Made by a program: the position numbers and the translations under genes. From positions 1 to 64,000 of the forward strand of contig NZ_JALEGV010000028.1 in the NCBI RefSeq assembly GCF_022763245.1: a DNA stretch of 64,000 nucleotides, read 5' to 3'. The stretch is from Oricola sp. (GTDB lineage: Bacteria > Pseudomonadota > Alphaproteobacteria > Rhizobiales > Rhizobiaceae). This document shows, in pieces, positions 17,545-26,258 of the stretch; the first letter of the stretch is position 1; every line of letters starts with the position of its first letter. The notes beneath the pieces are model-generated. The model was not told the DNA's origin. It saw only the letters and a list, made by a program, of their open reading frames with translations, and did not search any database.

Positions 17545-19974
17545 ATGGCTGAAGCCGAACAGAAAACGACAACGGGTGGAAATGACGGGCTCTACGCCGT
17601 TCTTCCGCTGCGTGACATTGTTGTTTTCCCGCACATGATCGTACCGCTCTTCGTCGGCCGCGAGAAATCGATCCGCGCGCTCGAAGACGTGATGGAAAAC
17701 GATCGGCAGATTCTGCTCGTGACACAGAAGGACGCGGGTGACGACGACCCGACGCCCGACGCGATCTACACCCACGGCACGGTCGCCAACGTTCTCCAGC
17801 TCCTCAAACTTCCCGACAACACGGTGAAGGTGCTGGTCGAGGGCGTCTCGCGCATGGAGATCAGCGGCTATTCGGACCGCTCGAACTACCTGGAAGCAGA
17901 GGCCACGTCGATCGGCGAGCCCGAGGAAGACGAGGTCGAACTGGCCGCGCTGGCGCGTTCGGTCGTCTCCGAGTTCGAGAGCTACGTGAAGCTCAACAAG
18001 AAGATTTCGCCGGACATCGTCGCGGCGGTGACCCAGATCGAGGAGCCCTCCAAGCTCGCCGACACGGTCGCCTCGCACCTGTCGATCAAGATCGGCGAGA
18101 AGCAGGACATTCTCGAAACGTCGAGCGTGAAGTCGCGCCTTGAAAAGGCGCTCGGCCACATGGAGTCGGAGATTTCCGTGCTGCAGGTGGAGAAGCGCAT
18201 CCGCAGCCGCGTGAAGCGGCAGATGGAGAAGACGCAGCGCGAATATTACCTCAACGAGCAGATGAAGGCGATCCAGAAGGAGCTGGGCGACGGCGAGGAC
18301 GGCCACAACGAGTTGGCCGAGCTGGAGGAGCGCATCGCCAAGACCAAGCTCTCCAAGGAAGCGCGCGAGAAGGTCGACACCGAGGTCAAGAAGCTCAAGC
18401 AGATGAGCCCGATGTCCGCGGAAGCCACCGTCGTGCGCAACTATCTGGACTGGATGCTGTCGATCCCGTGGAAGAAGAAGTCGAAGGTCAAATACGACCT
18501 CGACGTCGCCCAGGAGGTGCTCGACCACGACCATTACGGCCTCGAAAAGGTCAAGGACCGGATCGTCGAGTATCTCGCCGTCCAGAAGCGCCAGAACAAG
18601 CTGAAGGGCCCGATCCTGTGCCTCGTCGGACCGCCCGGCGTCGGCAAGACCTCGCTCGGCAAGTCGATTGCGCGGGCGACGGGTCGCGAATTCGTGCGCA
18701 TGGCGCTTGGCGGCGTGCGTGACGAGGCCGAGATCCGGGGTCACCGGCGCACCTATATCGGCTCGATGCCCGGCAAGGTCATCCAGTCGATGAAGAAGGC
18801 GAAGAAGTCCAACCCGCTCTTCCTGCTCGACGAGATCGACAAGATGGGCATGGATTTCCGCGGCGATCCGTCGTCGGCGCTTCTCGAGGTGCTGGATCCG
18901 GAACAGAACGCCACGTTCATGGACCACTATCTGGAGGTCGAATACGACCTGTCGGACGTGATGTTCATCACCACGGCGAACACGCTCAACATTCCGGCTC
19001 CGCTGATGGACCGCATGGAGATCATTCGCATCGCCGGCTACACCGAGGACGAGAAGGTGGAGATCGCACGCAGGCACCTGCTGCCGAAGGCGATCCGCGA
19101 CCATGCCCTCCAGGAGGGCGAGTTCTCGATCTCCGACGAGGCGCTGCGGCAGGTCATCCGCACCTACACCCGCGAGGCGGGCGTGCGTAACCTCGAGCGC
19201 GAGCTGATGACGCTGGCGCGAAAGGCGGTGACGGAGATCCTGCGCACCGACAAGACCGAGATCGAGGTCACGCCGGACAATCTGGACGATTTCCTCGGCG
19301 TGCCGCGGTTCCGGTTCGGCCAGGTCGAGGGCGAGGACCAGGTCGGCGTGGTCACGGGTCTGGCGTGGACCGAGGTCGGCGGCGAGTTGCTGACGATCGA
19401 GGGCGTCATGATGCCCGGCAAGGGCAAGATGACGGTCACGGGCAACCTGCGTGACGTGATGAAGGAATCGATTTCGGCTGCGGCGTCCTACGTCCGTTCG
19501 CGCGCTGTCGATTTCGGCATCGAGCCGCCGAGCTTCGAGAAGCGGGACATCCACGTCCACGTGCCCGAGGGCGCGACGCCAAAGGACGGTCCGTCCGCCG
19601 GCATCGCCATGGCCACGGCCATCGTCTCGGTGCTGACCGGCATTCCGGTGCGCAAGGACATCGCCATGACCGGCGAGATCACCCTGCGCGGCCGCGTGCT
19701 GCCGATCGGCGGTTTGAAGGAGAAGATGCTTGCGGCCCTGCGCGGCGGCATCAAGACGGTGCTGATCCCCGAAGACAACGTCAAGGATCTCGCCGACATT
19801 CCGGAAAACGTGAAGAGCGAGCTCGAAATCATCCCGGTCGGCCGCATCGGACAGGTTCTGGATCATGCGCTCACGCGCAAGCCTGAACCCATCGAATGGA
19901 AGGAAGCGGTCGATTCGGTGACGGGCGATGTCGCCCCGATCGAGGACGATGGCGTCACCAACCTGGCGCATTGA
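17545..19974 (+). CDS. lon: Endopeptidase La (Lon protease)
   Basis: An 809-residue ATP-dependent protease that degrades misfolded and regulatory proteins. Domains in order are the N-terminal LON substrate domain (residues ~15-210), a coiled-coil linker, the AAA+ module with Walker [12 protein letters not shown] (~363) and FLLDEIDKM, and the C-terminal peptidase with catalytic Ser in [11 protein letters not shown] (~680) and Lys in [14 protein letters not shown] (~725). AGGAAG lies before the ATG at 17545; a GTG two codons earlier is less likely. hupB follows, a conserved arrangement. Confidence 0.98.
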   Translation: MAEAEQKTTTGGNDGLYAVLPLRDIVVFPHMIVPLFVGREKSIRALEDVMENDRQILLVTQKDAGDDDPTPDAIYTHGTVANVLQLLKLPDNTVKVLVEGVSRMEISGYSDRSNYLEAEATSIGEPEEDEVELAALARSVVSEFESYVKLNKKISPDIVAAVTQIEEPSKLADTVASHLSIKIGEKQDILETSSVKSRLEKALGHMESEISVLQVEKRIRSRVKRQMEKTQREYYLNEQMKAIQKELGDGEDGHNELAELEERIAKTKLSKEAREKVDTEVKKLKQMSPMSAEATVVRNYLDWMLSIPWKKKSKVKYDLDVAQEVLDHDHYGLEKVKDRIVEYLAVQKRQNKLKGPILCLVGPPGVGKTSLGKSIARATGREFVRMALGGVRDEAEIRGHRRTYIGSMPGKVIQSMKKAKKSNPLFLLDEIDKMGMDFRGDPSSALLEVLDPEQNATFMDHYLEVEYDLSDVMFITTANTLNIPAPLMDRMEIIRIAGYTEDEKVEIARRHLLPKAIRDHALQEGEFSISDEALRQVIRTYTREAGVRNLERELMTLARKAVTEILRTDKTEIEVTPDNLDDFLGVPRFRFGQVEGEDQVGVVTGLAWTEVGGELLTIEGVMMPGKGKMTVTGNLRDVMKESISAAASYVRSRAVDFGIEPPSFEKRDIHVHVPEGATPKDGPSAGIAMATAIVSVLTGIPVRKDIAMTGEITLRGRVLPIGGLKEKMLAALRGGIKTVLIPEDNVKDLADIPENVKSELEIIPVGRIGQVLDHALTRKPEPIEWKEAVDSVTGDVAPIEDDGVTNLAH

Positions 19975-20000
19975 CCCACCTGAGATGGTGAGAAGTTGTA

Positions 20001-20029
20001 AACGCCGCTGAAAAGCGGCGTTTTTCCTT
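20001..20029 (+). terminator. Rho-independent terminator after lon
   Basis: AACGCCGCT and AGCGGCGTT form a nine-pair stem around a GAAA tetraloop, followed by TTTCCTTT. Confidence 0.92.
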
Positions 20030-20158
20030 TGATTTTCCGGCGTTTCCGGGGCATTGCGCTTCGGCTTGGCGACGAATCCGTTTATGGTCGCGCCTGTTTA
20101 CGGTCGGTCAGGTCGCGCAAGCGTCCGGCGACCGCTCTGATCGAGAAGGAATTTGACA

Positions 20159-20434
20159 ATGAATAAGAACGAGCTTGCCGCCGCAGTGGCGGAAAAGACG
20201 GGGCTAGGGAAGGGTGATGCGGCGTCTGCGGTCGACGCCGTGTTCGAAACGATCACCGAAACGCTGAAAGCCGGCGGCGACGTCCGCGTGCTGGGCTTCG
20301 GCAATTTCGGCGTGAACCAGCGTGCCGCCACCACCGGCCGCAACCCGCTGACCGGTCAGCCCGTCGACATTCCGGCCAAACGCGTGGCGAAGTTCTCCGC
20401 CGGCAAGGGCCTGAAGGACGCGCTCAACAGCTGA
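20159..20434 (+). CDS. hupB: DNA-binding protein HU
   Basis: A 91-residue nucleoid protein of the HU/IHF family that bends and compacts DNA as a dimer. MNKNELAAAVAEKTGL is the N-terminal helix and GFGNFGVNQRAATTGRNPLTG (residues ~46-66) is the beta-arm with the tip proline that intercalates. The ATG at 20159 follows GAAGGAATTTGACA; a TTG two codons earlier is in frame. It has its own terminator downstream. Confidence 0.97.
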   Translation: MNKNELAAAVAEKTGLGKGDAASAVDAVFETITETLKAGGDVRVLGFGNFGVNQRAATTGRNPLTGQPVDIPAKRVAKFSAGKGLKDALNS

Positions 20435-20461
20435 CGTCAGCGACATCGCGAATGTCATCTG

Positions 20462-20495
20462 AACCGCGGTCATCGGAAGATGGCCGCGGTTTTTC
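20462..20495 (+). terminator. Rho-independent terminator after hupB
   Basis: AACCGCGG and CCGCGGTT form a perfect 8-bp stem with a 14-base loop, which can extend through partial pairing, followed by TTTTC. It may also serve the convergent gene ending at 20511, though there is no T-tract on that side. Confidence 0.82.
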
Positions 20496-20510
20496 TTGTT
20501 CAGGCCGGGA

Positions 20511-21380
20511 TCAGCGGCGGCGGGCGCGGTTGAAGGAGGCGGTCAGGAGCTGCGTCATGTGGGCGTCACGCGCCGAGCCGGACTTGCCGCCCATGACCAC
20601 GGCGACGAGCGAGCGGCCGTTGCGGCGCACGGAGGCTGCGAGATTGTAGCCCGAAGCGCGCGTGTAGCCCGTCTTCAGCCCGTCTGCGCCGGAGACCATG
20701 CCGAGGACCTTGTTGTGGCCGCGCACGGTCTTGCCGCGATACTCGAAGCTCGTGAGGCGGAAATAAGAATAGTGCTGCGGGAAGTCGCGGCGCAGCGCGA
20801 GCGCCAGCGTCGCCATGTCGCGCGCGGTGGTGCGCATCGCGGAATCGGGCAGGCCGGACGCGTTGGTGAAGACGGTGCGGCTCATGCCGAGCGCGCGCGC
20901 CTTGGAGGTCATGCGGCGGGCGAAGGCCTTTTCGCTGCCGCCGAGCTTTTCGGCGACCGCGGTGGCGACGTCGTTGGCCGACTTGACGACGAGGGCCCGC
21001 AGGGCGGTGTCGACGTCGATGCTGGAGCCGGCCTTCATGTAGAGCTTCGACGCCGGTTGCTTCGCTGCATTGGCCGAAATGGTGATCTCGGAGGTTTTGG
21101 ACAGCCGGCCGGTCTCAAGCGCCTCGAAGACGAGATAGATGGTCATCATCTTCGTCAGCGACGCGGGATAGCGCGTCTGGTCTTCGGCGACGGCGTAGAG
21201 CGTCTTGCCGGAGTTGGCGTCGATGACGATCGACGCGTATTTTGAGGCCTCGGCCTGCGGGGCGGCGATTTCGAGCGTGTCGGACACCGAGCAGGCCGAA
21301 AGCGCGGTGACGGCCAGGACAAGCAGGAGAGAGGCGAACGATCGGCGGATGCGGGAAGCGGGGCTCAGAGCGGGCTCCAT
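20511..21380 (-). CDS. D-alanyl-D-alanine carboxypeptidase (class C low-molecular-weight PBP), putative lipoprotein
   Basis: A 289-residue penicillin-binding protein of the peptidase S11 family that trims peptidoglycan side chains in the periplasm. All three active-site motifs are present: S74-LT-K77 (PASLTKMM), S134-A-N136 (VVKSANDVA) and K234-T-G236 (GLKTGYTR). The export signal ends in LSAC at residues 27-30, which fits a lipobox, so it may be a lipoprotein rather than anchored by a C-terminal amphipathic helix as in DacA. It ends soon after the catalytic domain and lacks the usual C-terminal beta-sandwich. Confidence 0.9.
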   Translation of the reverse strand: MEPALSPASRIRRSFASLLLVLAVTALSACSVSDTLEIAAPQAEASKYASIVIDANSGKTLYAVAEDQTRYPASLTKMMTIYLVFEALETGRLSKTSEITISANAAKQPASKLYMKAGSSIDVDTALRALVVKSANDVATAVAEKLGGSEKAFARRMTSKARALGMSRTVFTNASGLPDSAMRTTARDMATLALALRRDFPQHYSYFRLTSFEYRGKTVRGHNKVLGMVSGADGLKTGYTRASGYNLAASVRRNGRSLVAVVMGGKSGSARDAHMTQLLTASFNRARRR

Positions 21381-21587
21381 CGGCGAAGTCGGTCGGTGGC
21401 GGGGCTACTCAGCGTCAATAGCATGAAGACGGCGCGTGTCCAGCGAAGCTTGGCGCGGCAGCCGCAACGCCCGAAAAAGCCCGCGCGGACGGCGCGGTCC
21501 AGGTGCTCTTTGCGGGCTTTGTGGCTTGCTGGCGGCGCCTCGGAGGCAGGGTGATTCGCCGGCGGTGCGGCGGCCGCCGGGCGTCTG

Positions 21588-23102
21588 TCAGCCTTGCGTG
21601 AAGGCGTCTCCATAGGTGTCGCGCAGCACGTTCTTCTGCACCTTGCCCATGGTGTTGCGAGGCAGGGTATCGACGAAGCGCCAGGCGCGCGGATGCTTGA
21701 AGCGGGCGAGGTCGGCGTCGATGGCGGCCTGGAGCGGGCCGAGATCGAGCGGTTGGCCATCGTCCGTGACGATGACGGCGACGACGCCTTCGCCGAAGTC
21801 GGAATGCGGCGCGCCGATGACGGCCGATTCGACGACGCCGTCGAGCTTGTCGAGAACGGATTCGATTTCCTTGGGATAGATGTTGTAGCCGCCGGCGATG
21901 ATCAGGTCCTTGCCGCGGCCGACGATGGCGACGCGGCCGTCTTCCGTCTGGGTGCCGAGGTCGCCGGTGACGAAGAAGCCGTCCCCGGTGAATTCCTCGG
22001 CGGTCTTCTCCGGCATGTTCCAATAGCCCTTGAAGACGTTCGGCCCGCGCACCTGGATGCTGCCGACCTCGTCATGAACCGGATCGCCGGCGTCGTCGCA
22101 GACGCGCACCTCGACGCCGGGCAGGGCGTAGCCGACGGTGCCGGCGATTCGGTCGCCCTCATAGGGGTTGGAGGTGATCATGCCGGCCTCGGTCATGCCG
22201 TAGCGCTCCAGGATGCGGTGGCCGCTGCGTTGTTCGAAGGCTTCGTGGTTTTGCGCGGTCAGCGGCGCCGAGCCGGAGATGAACAGGCGCATATGCGCGC
22301 ATTCGTCGGCGGAGAAATCCGCCTGGTCCATCAGGCGGGTGTAGAAGGTCGGCACGCCCATCATCACGGTGGCGTCGGGCAGGGCGGCGCGCACCGCCGC
22401 GACGTCGAATTTCGGCATGAACAGCATCGGCGAGGCGTTCAGCATGGCGCAATGCAACGCGACGAACAGGCCGTGGACATGGAAGATCGGCAGCGCGTGG
22501 AGCAGCACGTCGCCCGGCTGGAAGCCCCAATAGTCGACAAGCGTCAGGCCGTTGGAGGAGAGGTTCGCGTGGGTGAGCATCGCGCCCTTGGAGCGCCCCG
22601 TCGTGCCGGATGTGTAGAGGATCGCGGCGAGATCGTCGTCGGCGCGCTCCAGGATGCTTTCATGAGGCGCGGCGTCGGCCGCGTGCTGCATCAGCGTTCC
22701 GCCGCCCTCGGCGTCGAGGGTGAGAATCGTCGGCGGGGTCCAGTCGAGCGTGCCGGCTGCGTAACGGTCGCGATTCTCCGGGGTGCAGACGAACAGAGCG
22801 GGCTCGGCGTCGCCGAGGAAATAGCCGACTTCCGACGGCGTATAGGCCGTGTTGAGCGGGATGAAGACGGCGCCGGTGCGCAGGCAGGCGAGATAAAGGG
22901 CGACGGCTTCGGCCGACTTTTCCACCTGAACCACCACGCGATCGCCGGGCTTGACGTTCGAGGCGACAATCACGCCGGCGATGCGCGCGGCCAGCGCGTC
23001 GACGTCGCCATAGGTCAGCGTTCTGCCGGTCATGACGAGGCAGGGCCGGTCGAGCCGATCGCGGAAGCGCTCGCTCAGAATGGCGTAAAGGTTCTGGTTC
23101 AT
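21588..23102 (-). CDS. matB: Malonyl-CoA synthetase
   Basis: A 504-residue ANL-superfamily adenylate-forming ligase. ILYTSGTTGRSKGAMLTH (residues ~158-175) is the AMP-binding P-loop, RYGMTEAGMI (~300) the adenine motif, and NTMGKVQKNVLRDTY (~485) carries the catalytic lysine. Overall sequence, length and RLVDKP-like HALPIFHVHGLFVALHC segment match rhizobial MatB, which converts malonate to malonyl-CoA. The usual partner, malonyl-CoA decarboxylase, is not in this window. GGGAGGA precedes the start. A more general fatty-acid-CoA ligase is the alternative. Confidence 0.85.
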   Translation of the reverse strand: MNQNLYAILSERFRDRLDRPCLVMTGRTLTYGDVDALAARIAGVIVASNVKPGDRVVVQVEKSAEAVALYLACLRTGAVFIPLNTAYTPSEVGYFLGDAEPALFVCTPENRDRYAAGTLDWTPPTILTLDAEGGGTLMQHAADAAPHESILERADDDLAAILYTSGTTGRSKGAMLTHANLSSNGLTLVDYWGFQPGDVLLHALPIFHVHGLFVALHCAMLNASPMLFMPKFDVAAVRAALPDATVMMGVPTFYTRLMDQADFSADECAHMRLFISGSAPLTAQNHEAFEQRSGHRILERYGMTEAGMITSNPYEGDRIAGTVGYALPGVEVRVCDDAGDPVHDEVGSIQVRGPNVFKGYWNMPEKTAEEFTGDGFFVTGDLGTQTEDGRVAIVGRGKDLIIAGGYNIYPKEIESVLDKLDGVVESAVIGAPHSDFGEGVVAVIVTDDGQPLDLGPLQAAIDADLARFKHPRAWRFVDTLPRNTMGKVQKNVLRDTYGDAFTQG

Positions 23103-23236
23103 CGGATTGTCCTCCCGTCAAAGTCCGGCCCCATGGGCTTTGTCGAGCCGGGCGGCCGTGTCAAGGCGGGCGCGCGTGACGCGTTATTCACGTCAGGTTT
23201 GCCCTGCCTGGACCGGAAAACATTCTTTGGAAAAGG

Positions 23237-23312
<76 letters not shown>

Positions 23313-23504
23313 GGACCGTGGCGCGTATCTAAGCGCGAAACCTTCCCGATGCAAGCATTTGTCGGCTCGCGCGCCGCTCTCGGGCGAGGGGAAATCGGTC
23401 GTCGTCACAAATTTGCAATTCGGGTGAATTCGTACGCTTGACAGGGTTTGGGATACACCTTAAGTCACCGCTCACGCTTCGACCAACAAGGTCGTCGCAA
23501 CCGC

Positions 23505-23581
23505 GCGGGTGTAGCTCAGTTGGTTAGAGTGCCGGCCTGTCACGCCGGAGGTCGCGGGTTCGAGCCCCGTCACTCGCGCCA
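23505..23581 (+). tRNA. tRNA-Asp (anticodon GTC)
   Basis: A 77-nt cloverleaf with acceptor GCGGGTG/CACTCGC (one G-U), D-arm AGCTCAGTTGGTTAGAGT, anticodon stem CCGGC/GCCGG with loop CTGTCAC (anticodon GTC), T-arm CGCGGGTTCGAGCCCCG, discriminator G and encoded CCA. It is divergent from tRNA-Val. Confidence 0.97.
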
Positions 23582-24194
23582 TTTTTTCAATGGCTTAGGT
23601 TGCAAAGTGAAACTTCCCCTTCTGGGGGAAGCAAAGCGTTCGCGCTCCGCGCGGCCCTGCGTCGCGCAGGCTTTCCAGACCGCAAATTCGACATCAAACG
23701 ACCGGCCATCAGGGCGTCCACGGACTGTGGGCAATCGACGCGAAGCCGCTCGATCCATCGGGTCCTTTCCGGATGGCTCACGGGGCGAATCGGATTCGCA
23801 CCGCTTCCGGCCAGAACCTTCAAGACAGTGTCGATCGTTTCGGACGTTTTTTCGATCACGTCCTCATCGAAGACGGGCGACGAGCAATCGGCGGTCCGCG
23901 CATGCGCCGCGCTCTTCGGATCTCTTCGCTGTTGTCCAGAAGGGGAGGTGCATTGGCGCGCCGTCGGAATCATATCATGACAAAAATTGTCAGGTTTTTT
24001 CCGTGGCTTGCGATGGCAAGCCGTTGACGCCGAGAGCGAATTTTCGCGCTGCTTTTGGCCTATTGTGCACTTGCGTAGAGCCTCCCCAAGGTCTAACCCG
24101 TCACCATCGGAAAAGCGGCAGGCGCCCCTTGTTGAGGCCCGCGGGAAACGCCCTCGACGCCGTGTGCCGCGCAACGAAACGGTGAAGCCCTATC
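23582..24194. other. Long gap between tRNA-Asp and nuoA
   Basis: These 613 bases hold no ORF I can defend. Several ORFs cross it (for example a 195-codon one on the minus strand) but they have no recognisable family, poor starts and lower-quality codon patterns. The region contains an AT-rich perfect palindrome (23978-23992) and must carry the nuo promoter. Upstream leader structure or a decayed insertion are possible. Confidence 0.5.
23978..23992. promoter_or_regulatory. AT-rich inverted repeat upstream of nuoA
   Basis: TGACAA-AAA-TTGTCA is a perfect 6-bp-arm inverted repeat followed by GGTTTTTT. It lies ~200 bases before the nuoA start. It is either a weak terminator for the tRNA transcript (short stem, six T) or an operator for the nuo promoter. 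Confidence 0.35.
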
Positions 24195-24560
24195 ATGGAC
24201 GCAGTCGTCGCCTCCTATTTGCCAATCATCATCTTTCTTGTGGTTTGCGCCGTCATCGGCGGCGCCCTGATGATTGCCCCCTTTGTCGTCGCCTACAAGA
24301 ACCCGGATCCCGAGAAGCTGTCCGCCTATGAGTGCGGCTTCAACGCCTTCGACGATGCGCGCATGAAGTTCGACGTGCGCTTCTATCTCGTCGCGATCCT
24401 GTTCATCATCTTCGACCTGGAAGTCGCCTTCCTGTTTCCCTGGGCGGTTTCCTTCGGCGAACTCGGCATGTTCGGATTCTGGTCGATGATGGTGTTCCTC
24501 GGCGTGCTGACCATCGGCTTCATCTATGAATGGAAGAAAGGGGCGCTGGAATGGGATTGA
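24195..24560 (+). CDS. nuoA: NADH-quinone oxidoreductase subunit A
   Basis: A 121-residue inner-membrane subunit of complex I with three transmembrane helices (residues ~8-33, ~62-85, ~92-112). The conserved loop [20 protein letters not shown] between helices 1 and 2 carries the redox-sensitive cysteine known from mitochondrial ND3. First gene of the nuo operon; its stop lies inside the start region of nuoB. Confidence 0.97.
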   Translation: MDAVVASYLPIIIFLVVCAVIGGALMIAPFVVAYKNPDPEKLSAYECGFNAFDDARMKFDVRFYLVAILFIIFDLEVAFLFPWAVSFGELGMFGFWSMMVFLGVLTIGFIYEWKKGALEWD

Positions 24561-25126
24561 GCGACACCACTCTCGTCGCGCCGCAGCCCAGGGGCGTGAT
24601 CGACCCGAAGACCGGCAAGCCGATTGGCGCCGATGATCCGTTCTTCGGCGAGATGAACAACGAGCTCGCCGACAAGGGCTTCCTGGTCACCTCGACCGAC
24701 GAGCTGATCAACTGGGCGCGCACCGGCTCCCTGATGTGGATGACCTTCGGTCTCGCCTGCTGCGCCGTCGAGATGATGCAGATGTCGATGCCGCGCTACG
24801 ACTGCGAGCGCTTCGGCTTTGCGCCGCGCGGCTCTCCGCGCCAGTCCGACGTGATGATCGTCGCCGGCACGCTGACCAACAAGATGGCGCCGGCGCTTCG
24901 CAAGGTCTACGACCAGATGCCCGAGCCGCGCTACGTCATATCAATGGGCTCCTGCGCAAACGGCGGCGGCTATTACCACTATTCCTATTCGGTTGTGCGC
25001 GGTTGCGACCGGGTCGTTCCGGTCGACATCTACGTGCCGGGCTGCCCGCCGACCGCCGAGGCGCTGCTCTACGGCGTCCTCCTCCTGCAGAAGAAGATTC
25101 GCCGCACCGGCACGATCGAACGCTGA
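24551..25126 (+). CDS. nuoB: NADH-quinone oxidoreductase subunit B
   Basis: A 191-residue peripheral-arm subunit that binds the terminal [4Fe-4S] cluster N2, which passes electrons to quinone. The ligands are the adjacent cysteines in [11 protein letters not shown], plus [11 protein letters not shown] and [15 protein letters not shown]. The ATG at 24551 follows GAAAGGGGCG and overlaps the end of nuoA by ten bases; the frame is open to 24530. Confidence 0.98.
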   Translation: MGLSDTTLVAPQPRGVIDPKTGKPIGADDPFFGEMNNELADKGFLVTSTDELINWARTGSLMWMTFGLACCAVEMMQMSMPRYDCERFGFAPRGSPRQSDVMIVAGTLTNKMAPALRKVYDQMPEPRYVISMGSCANGGGYYHYSYSVVRGCDRVVPVDIYVPGCPPTAEALLYGVLLLQKKIRRTGTIER

Positions 25127-25156
25127 TCGCGCACAGGCAACGGAGCCGCACAGACG

Positions 25157-25765
25157 ATGGCAACCACCGAAACGCTCACCGACTTGTCCAGCACGCTTTC
25201 CGATTCGCTGGAAGGGATCGATTACGAAGCGTCGATCGCCTATGGCGAACTGACGCTCGTCACCGATTCCGGCAATCTGATCGAACTGCTCACGGCGCTT
25301 CGCAATGACGTGCAGTTGAAATTCGTGTCGATCATCGACGTGACCGCCGTGGACTATCCCGGCCGCGCGCGCCGCTTCGACGTCGTCTATCACCTGATGT
25401 CGCCGACCCTGAACCAGCGCCTGCGCGTCAAGATCGAGACCGACGAGGACACGCCTGTGCCGAGCGCCGTCAGCGTCTTCCCGGGCGCCAACTGGTTCGA
25501 GCGCGAAACCTACGACATGTATGGCGTGCTGTTCTCCGGCCATCCGGACCTGCGCCGCCTGCTGACCGATTACGGTTTCGAGGGACACCCGCTGCGCAAG
25601 GACTTCCCGGTCACCGGGTTCGTCGAGGTGCGTTACGACGACGAGCAGAAGCGCGTCGTCTACGAGCCGGTGAAGCTGCGCCAGGAGTTCCGCGATTTCG
25701 ATTTCCTTTCGCCATGGGAAGGCACGGATTACGTGCTGCCGGGCGATGAGAAGAAGAGTCAGTAG
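25157..25765 (+). CDS. nuoC: NADH-quinone oxidoreductase subunit C
   Basis: A 202-residue 30-kDa subunit of the peripheral arm, separate from NuoD here (fused in E. coli). [20 protein letters not shown] and [19 protein letters not shown] are the family signature. The last codons (AGT CAG TAG) lie inside the left inverted repeat of the inserted element, so the native C-terminus after PGDEKK may have been altered by the insertion. Confidence 0.97.
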   Translation: MATTETLTDLSSTLSDSLEGIDYEASIAYGELTLVTDSGNLIELLTALRNDVQLKFVSIIDVTAVDYPGRARRFDVVYHLMSPTLNQRLRVKIETDEDTPVPSAVSVFPGANWFERETYDMYGVLFSGHPDLRRLLTDYGFEGHPLRKDFPVTGFVEVRYDDEQKRVVYEPVKLRQEFRDFDFLSPWEGTDYVLPGDEKKSQ

Positions 25766-25786
25766 TGGGTAGTCGGTAGCGAGTAG
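25757..25786 (+). repeat. Left inverted repeat of the IVP element
   Basis: Begins AGTCAGTAGT and continues with variants of a ~7-8-base unit (GTAGTCG, GTAGCGA). It matches the reverse complement of 26210-26239 at 23 of 30 positions, the first ten being identical. It includes the nuoC stop codon. Confidence 0.7.
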
Positions 25787-25806
25787 GGTTATGTTGGTTT
25801 GACGAG

Positions 25807-26190
25807 GTGGCTAGGAAACCTGCGCAGTCATACAGGGACCTTCTGGTCTGGGACGCCGCAATGGCGCTCGCCGAAGTTGTCTATCGTTTCACGCAGTCGT
25901 TTCCAAAGGAAGAGGCATACGGACTGACTTCGCAGATGAGGAGAAGCGGCGTATCTATCGCTTCGAACATCGCCGAGGGATATGGCCGGGAAAACCGCGG
26001 ATCGTTTGTCCAGTTTCTTCGTGTGGCGCAGGGCTCGCTGAAGGAACTCGAAACGCAAGCGATGATCGCGAAACGAGTTGGAATAATGCCGGCAGAGGAC
26101 GAAAAAGCGCTTCTGGACCGATGTGAAGAGACAGGGAAAATGCTGCGGGCCTTGATACGTACGGTCCAGAGCAAGCAGGCGGGCGAATAG
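25807..26190 (+). CDS. Four-helix-bundle protein (23S rRNA intervening-sequence / S23 family)
   Basis: A 127-residue protein with a GTG start preceded by GACGAGG. It matches the S23/IVP family: SYRDLLVWDAAMALAEVVY at the N-terminus, YGLTSQMRRSGVSIASNIAE (residues ~38-57, the most conserved part) and a helical C-terminal half with KELETQAMIAKRVG. Related proteins are encoded in 23S rRNA intervening sequences of Leptospira and Coxiella, and the fold is shared with the accessory Avd protein of diversity-generating retroelements. Their biochemical role is not established. It is not a complex I subunit; codon use is less GC-biased than its neighbours. No variable-repeat or reverse transcriptase is present here. 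Confidence 0.9.
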   Translation: MARKPAQSYRDLLVWDAAMALAEVVYRFTQSFPKEEAYGLTSQMRRSGVSIASNIAEGYGRENRGSFVQFLRVAQGSLKELETQAMIAKRVGIMPAEDEKALLDRCEETGKMLRALIRTVQSKQAGE

Positions 26191-26209
26191 ACAGAGTGAT
26201 CCATGAAAA

Positions 26210-26239
26210 CTACTGACTTCTCACTACTGACTACTGACT
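26210..26239 (-). repeat. Right inverted repeat of the IVP element
   Basis: Read on the minus strand it begins AGTCAGTAGTCAGTAGTGAG and ends AAGTCAGTAG, a degenerate tandem of GTAGTCA-like units. It ends 19 bases before the nuoD start, just ahead of the GGAG that probably serves nuoD. Confidence 0.7.
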
Positions 26240-26258
26240 TTCCCGCGCGGAGCGCGTC

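Larger units (their letters stand above)
25757..26239. mobile_element. Inverted-repeat-flanked four-helix-bundle (IVP) element inserted in the nuo operon
   Basis: The segment is bounded by ~30-bp imperfect inverted repeats (25757-25786 and 26210-26239) and contains a single gene for a 23S-rRNA-intervening-sequence-type protein. It separates nuoC from nuoD, which are otherwise packed in this operon and fused in some bacteria. GC content drops visibly inside. No transposase or integrase is encoded, so if mobile it would need outside help. The boundaries are inferred from the repeats alone. Confidence 0.45.

Noticed and set aside
17491-19971. 826-codon ORF antisense to lon
   Set aside because: Shadow of lon; composition dominated by Leu, Asp, His and Arg repeats without motifs.
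23587-24174. 195-codon minus-strand ORF in the gap before nuoA
   Set aside because: No family, no ribosome binding site and overlapping ORFs of equal quality on the other strand; I cannot support it as a gene.
25757-26239. Diversity-generating retroelement (because of the Avd-like fold)
   Set aside because: No reverse transcriptase, template repeat or variable repeat lies nearby; only the four-helix-bundle gene is present.
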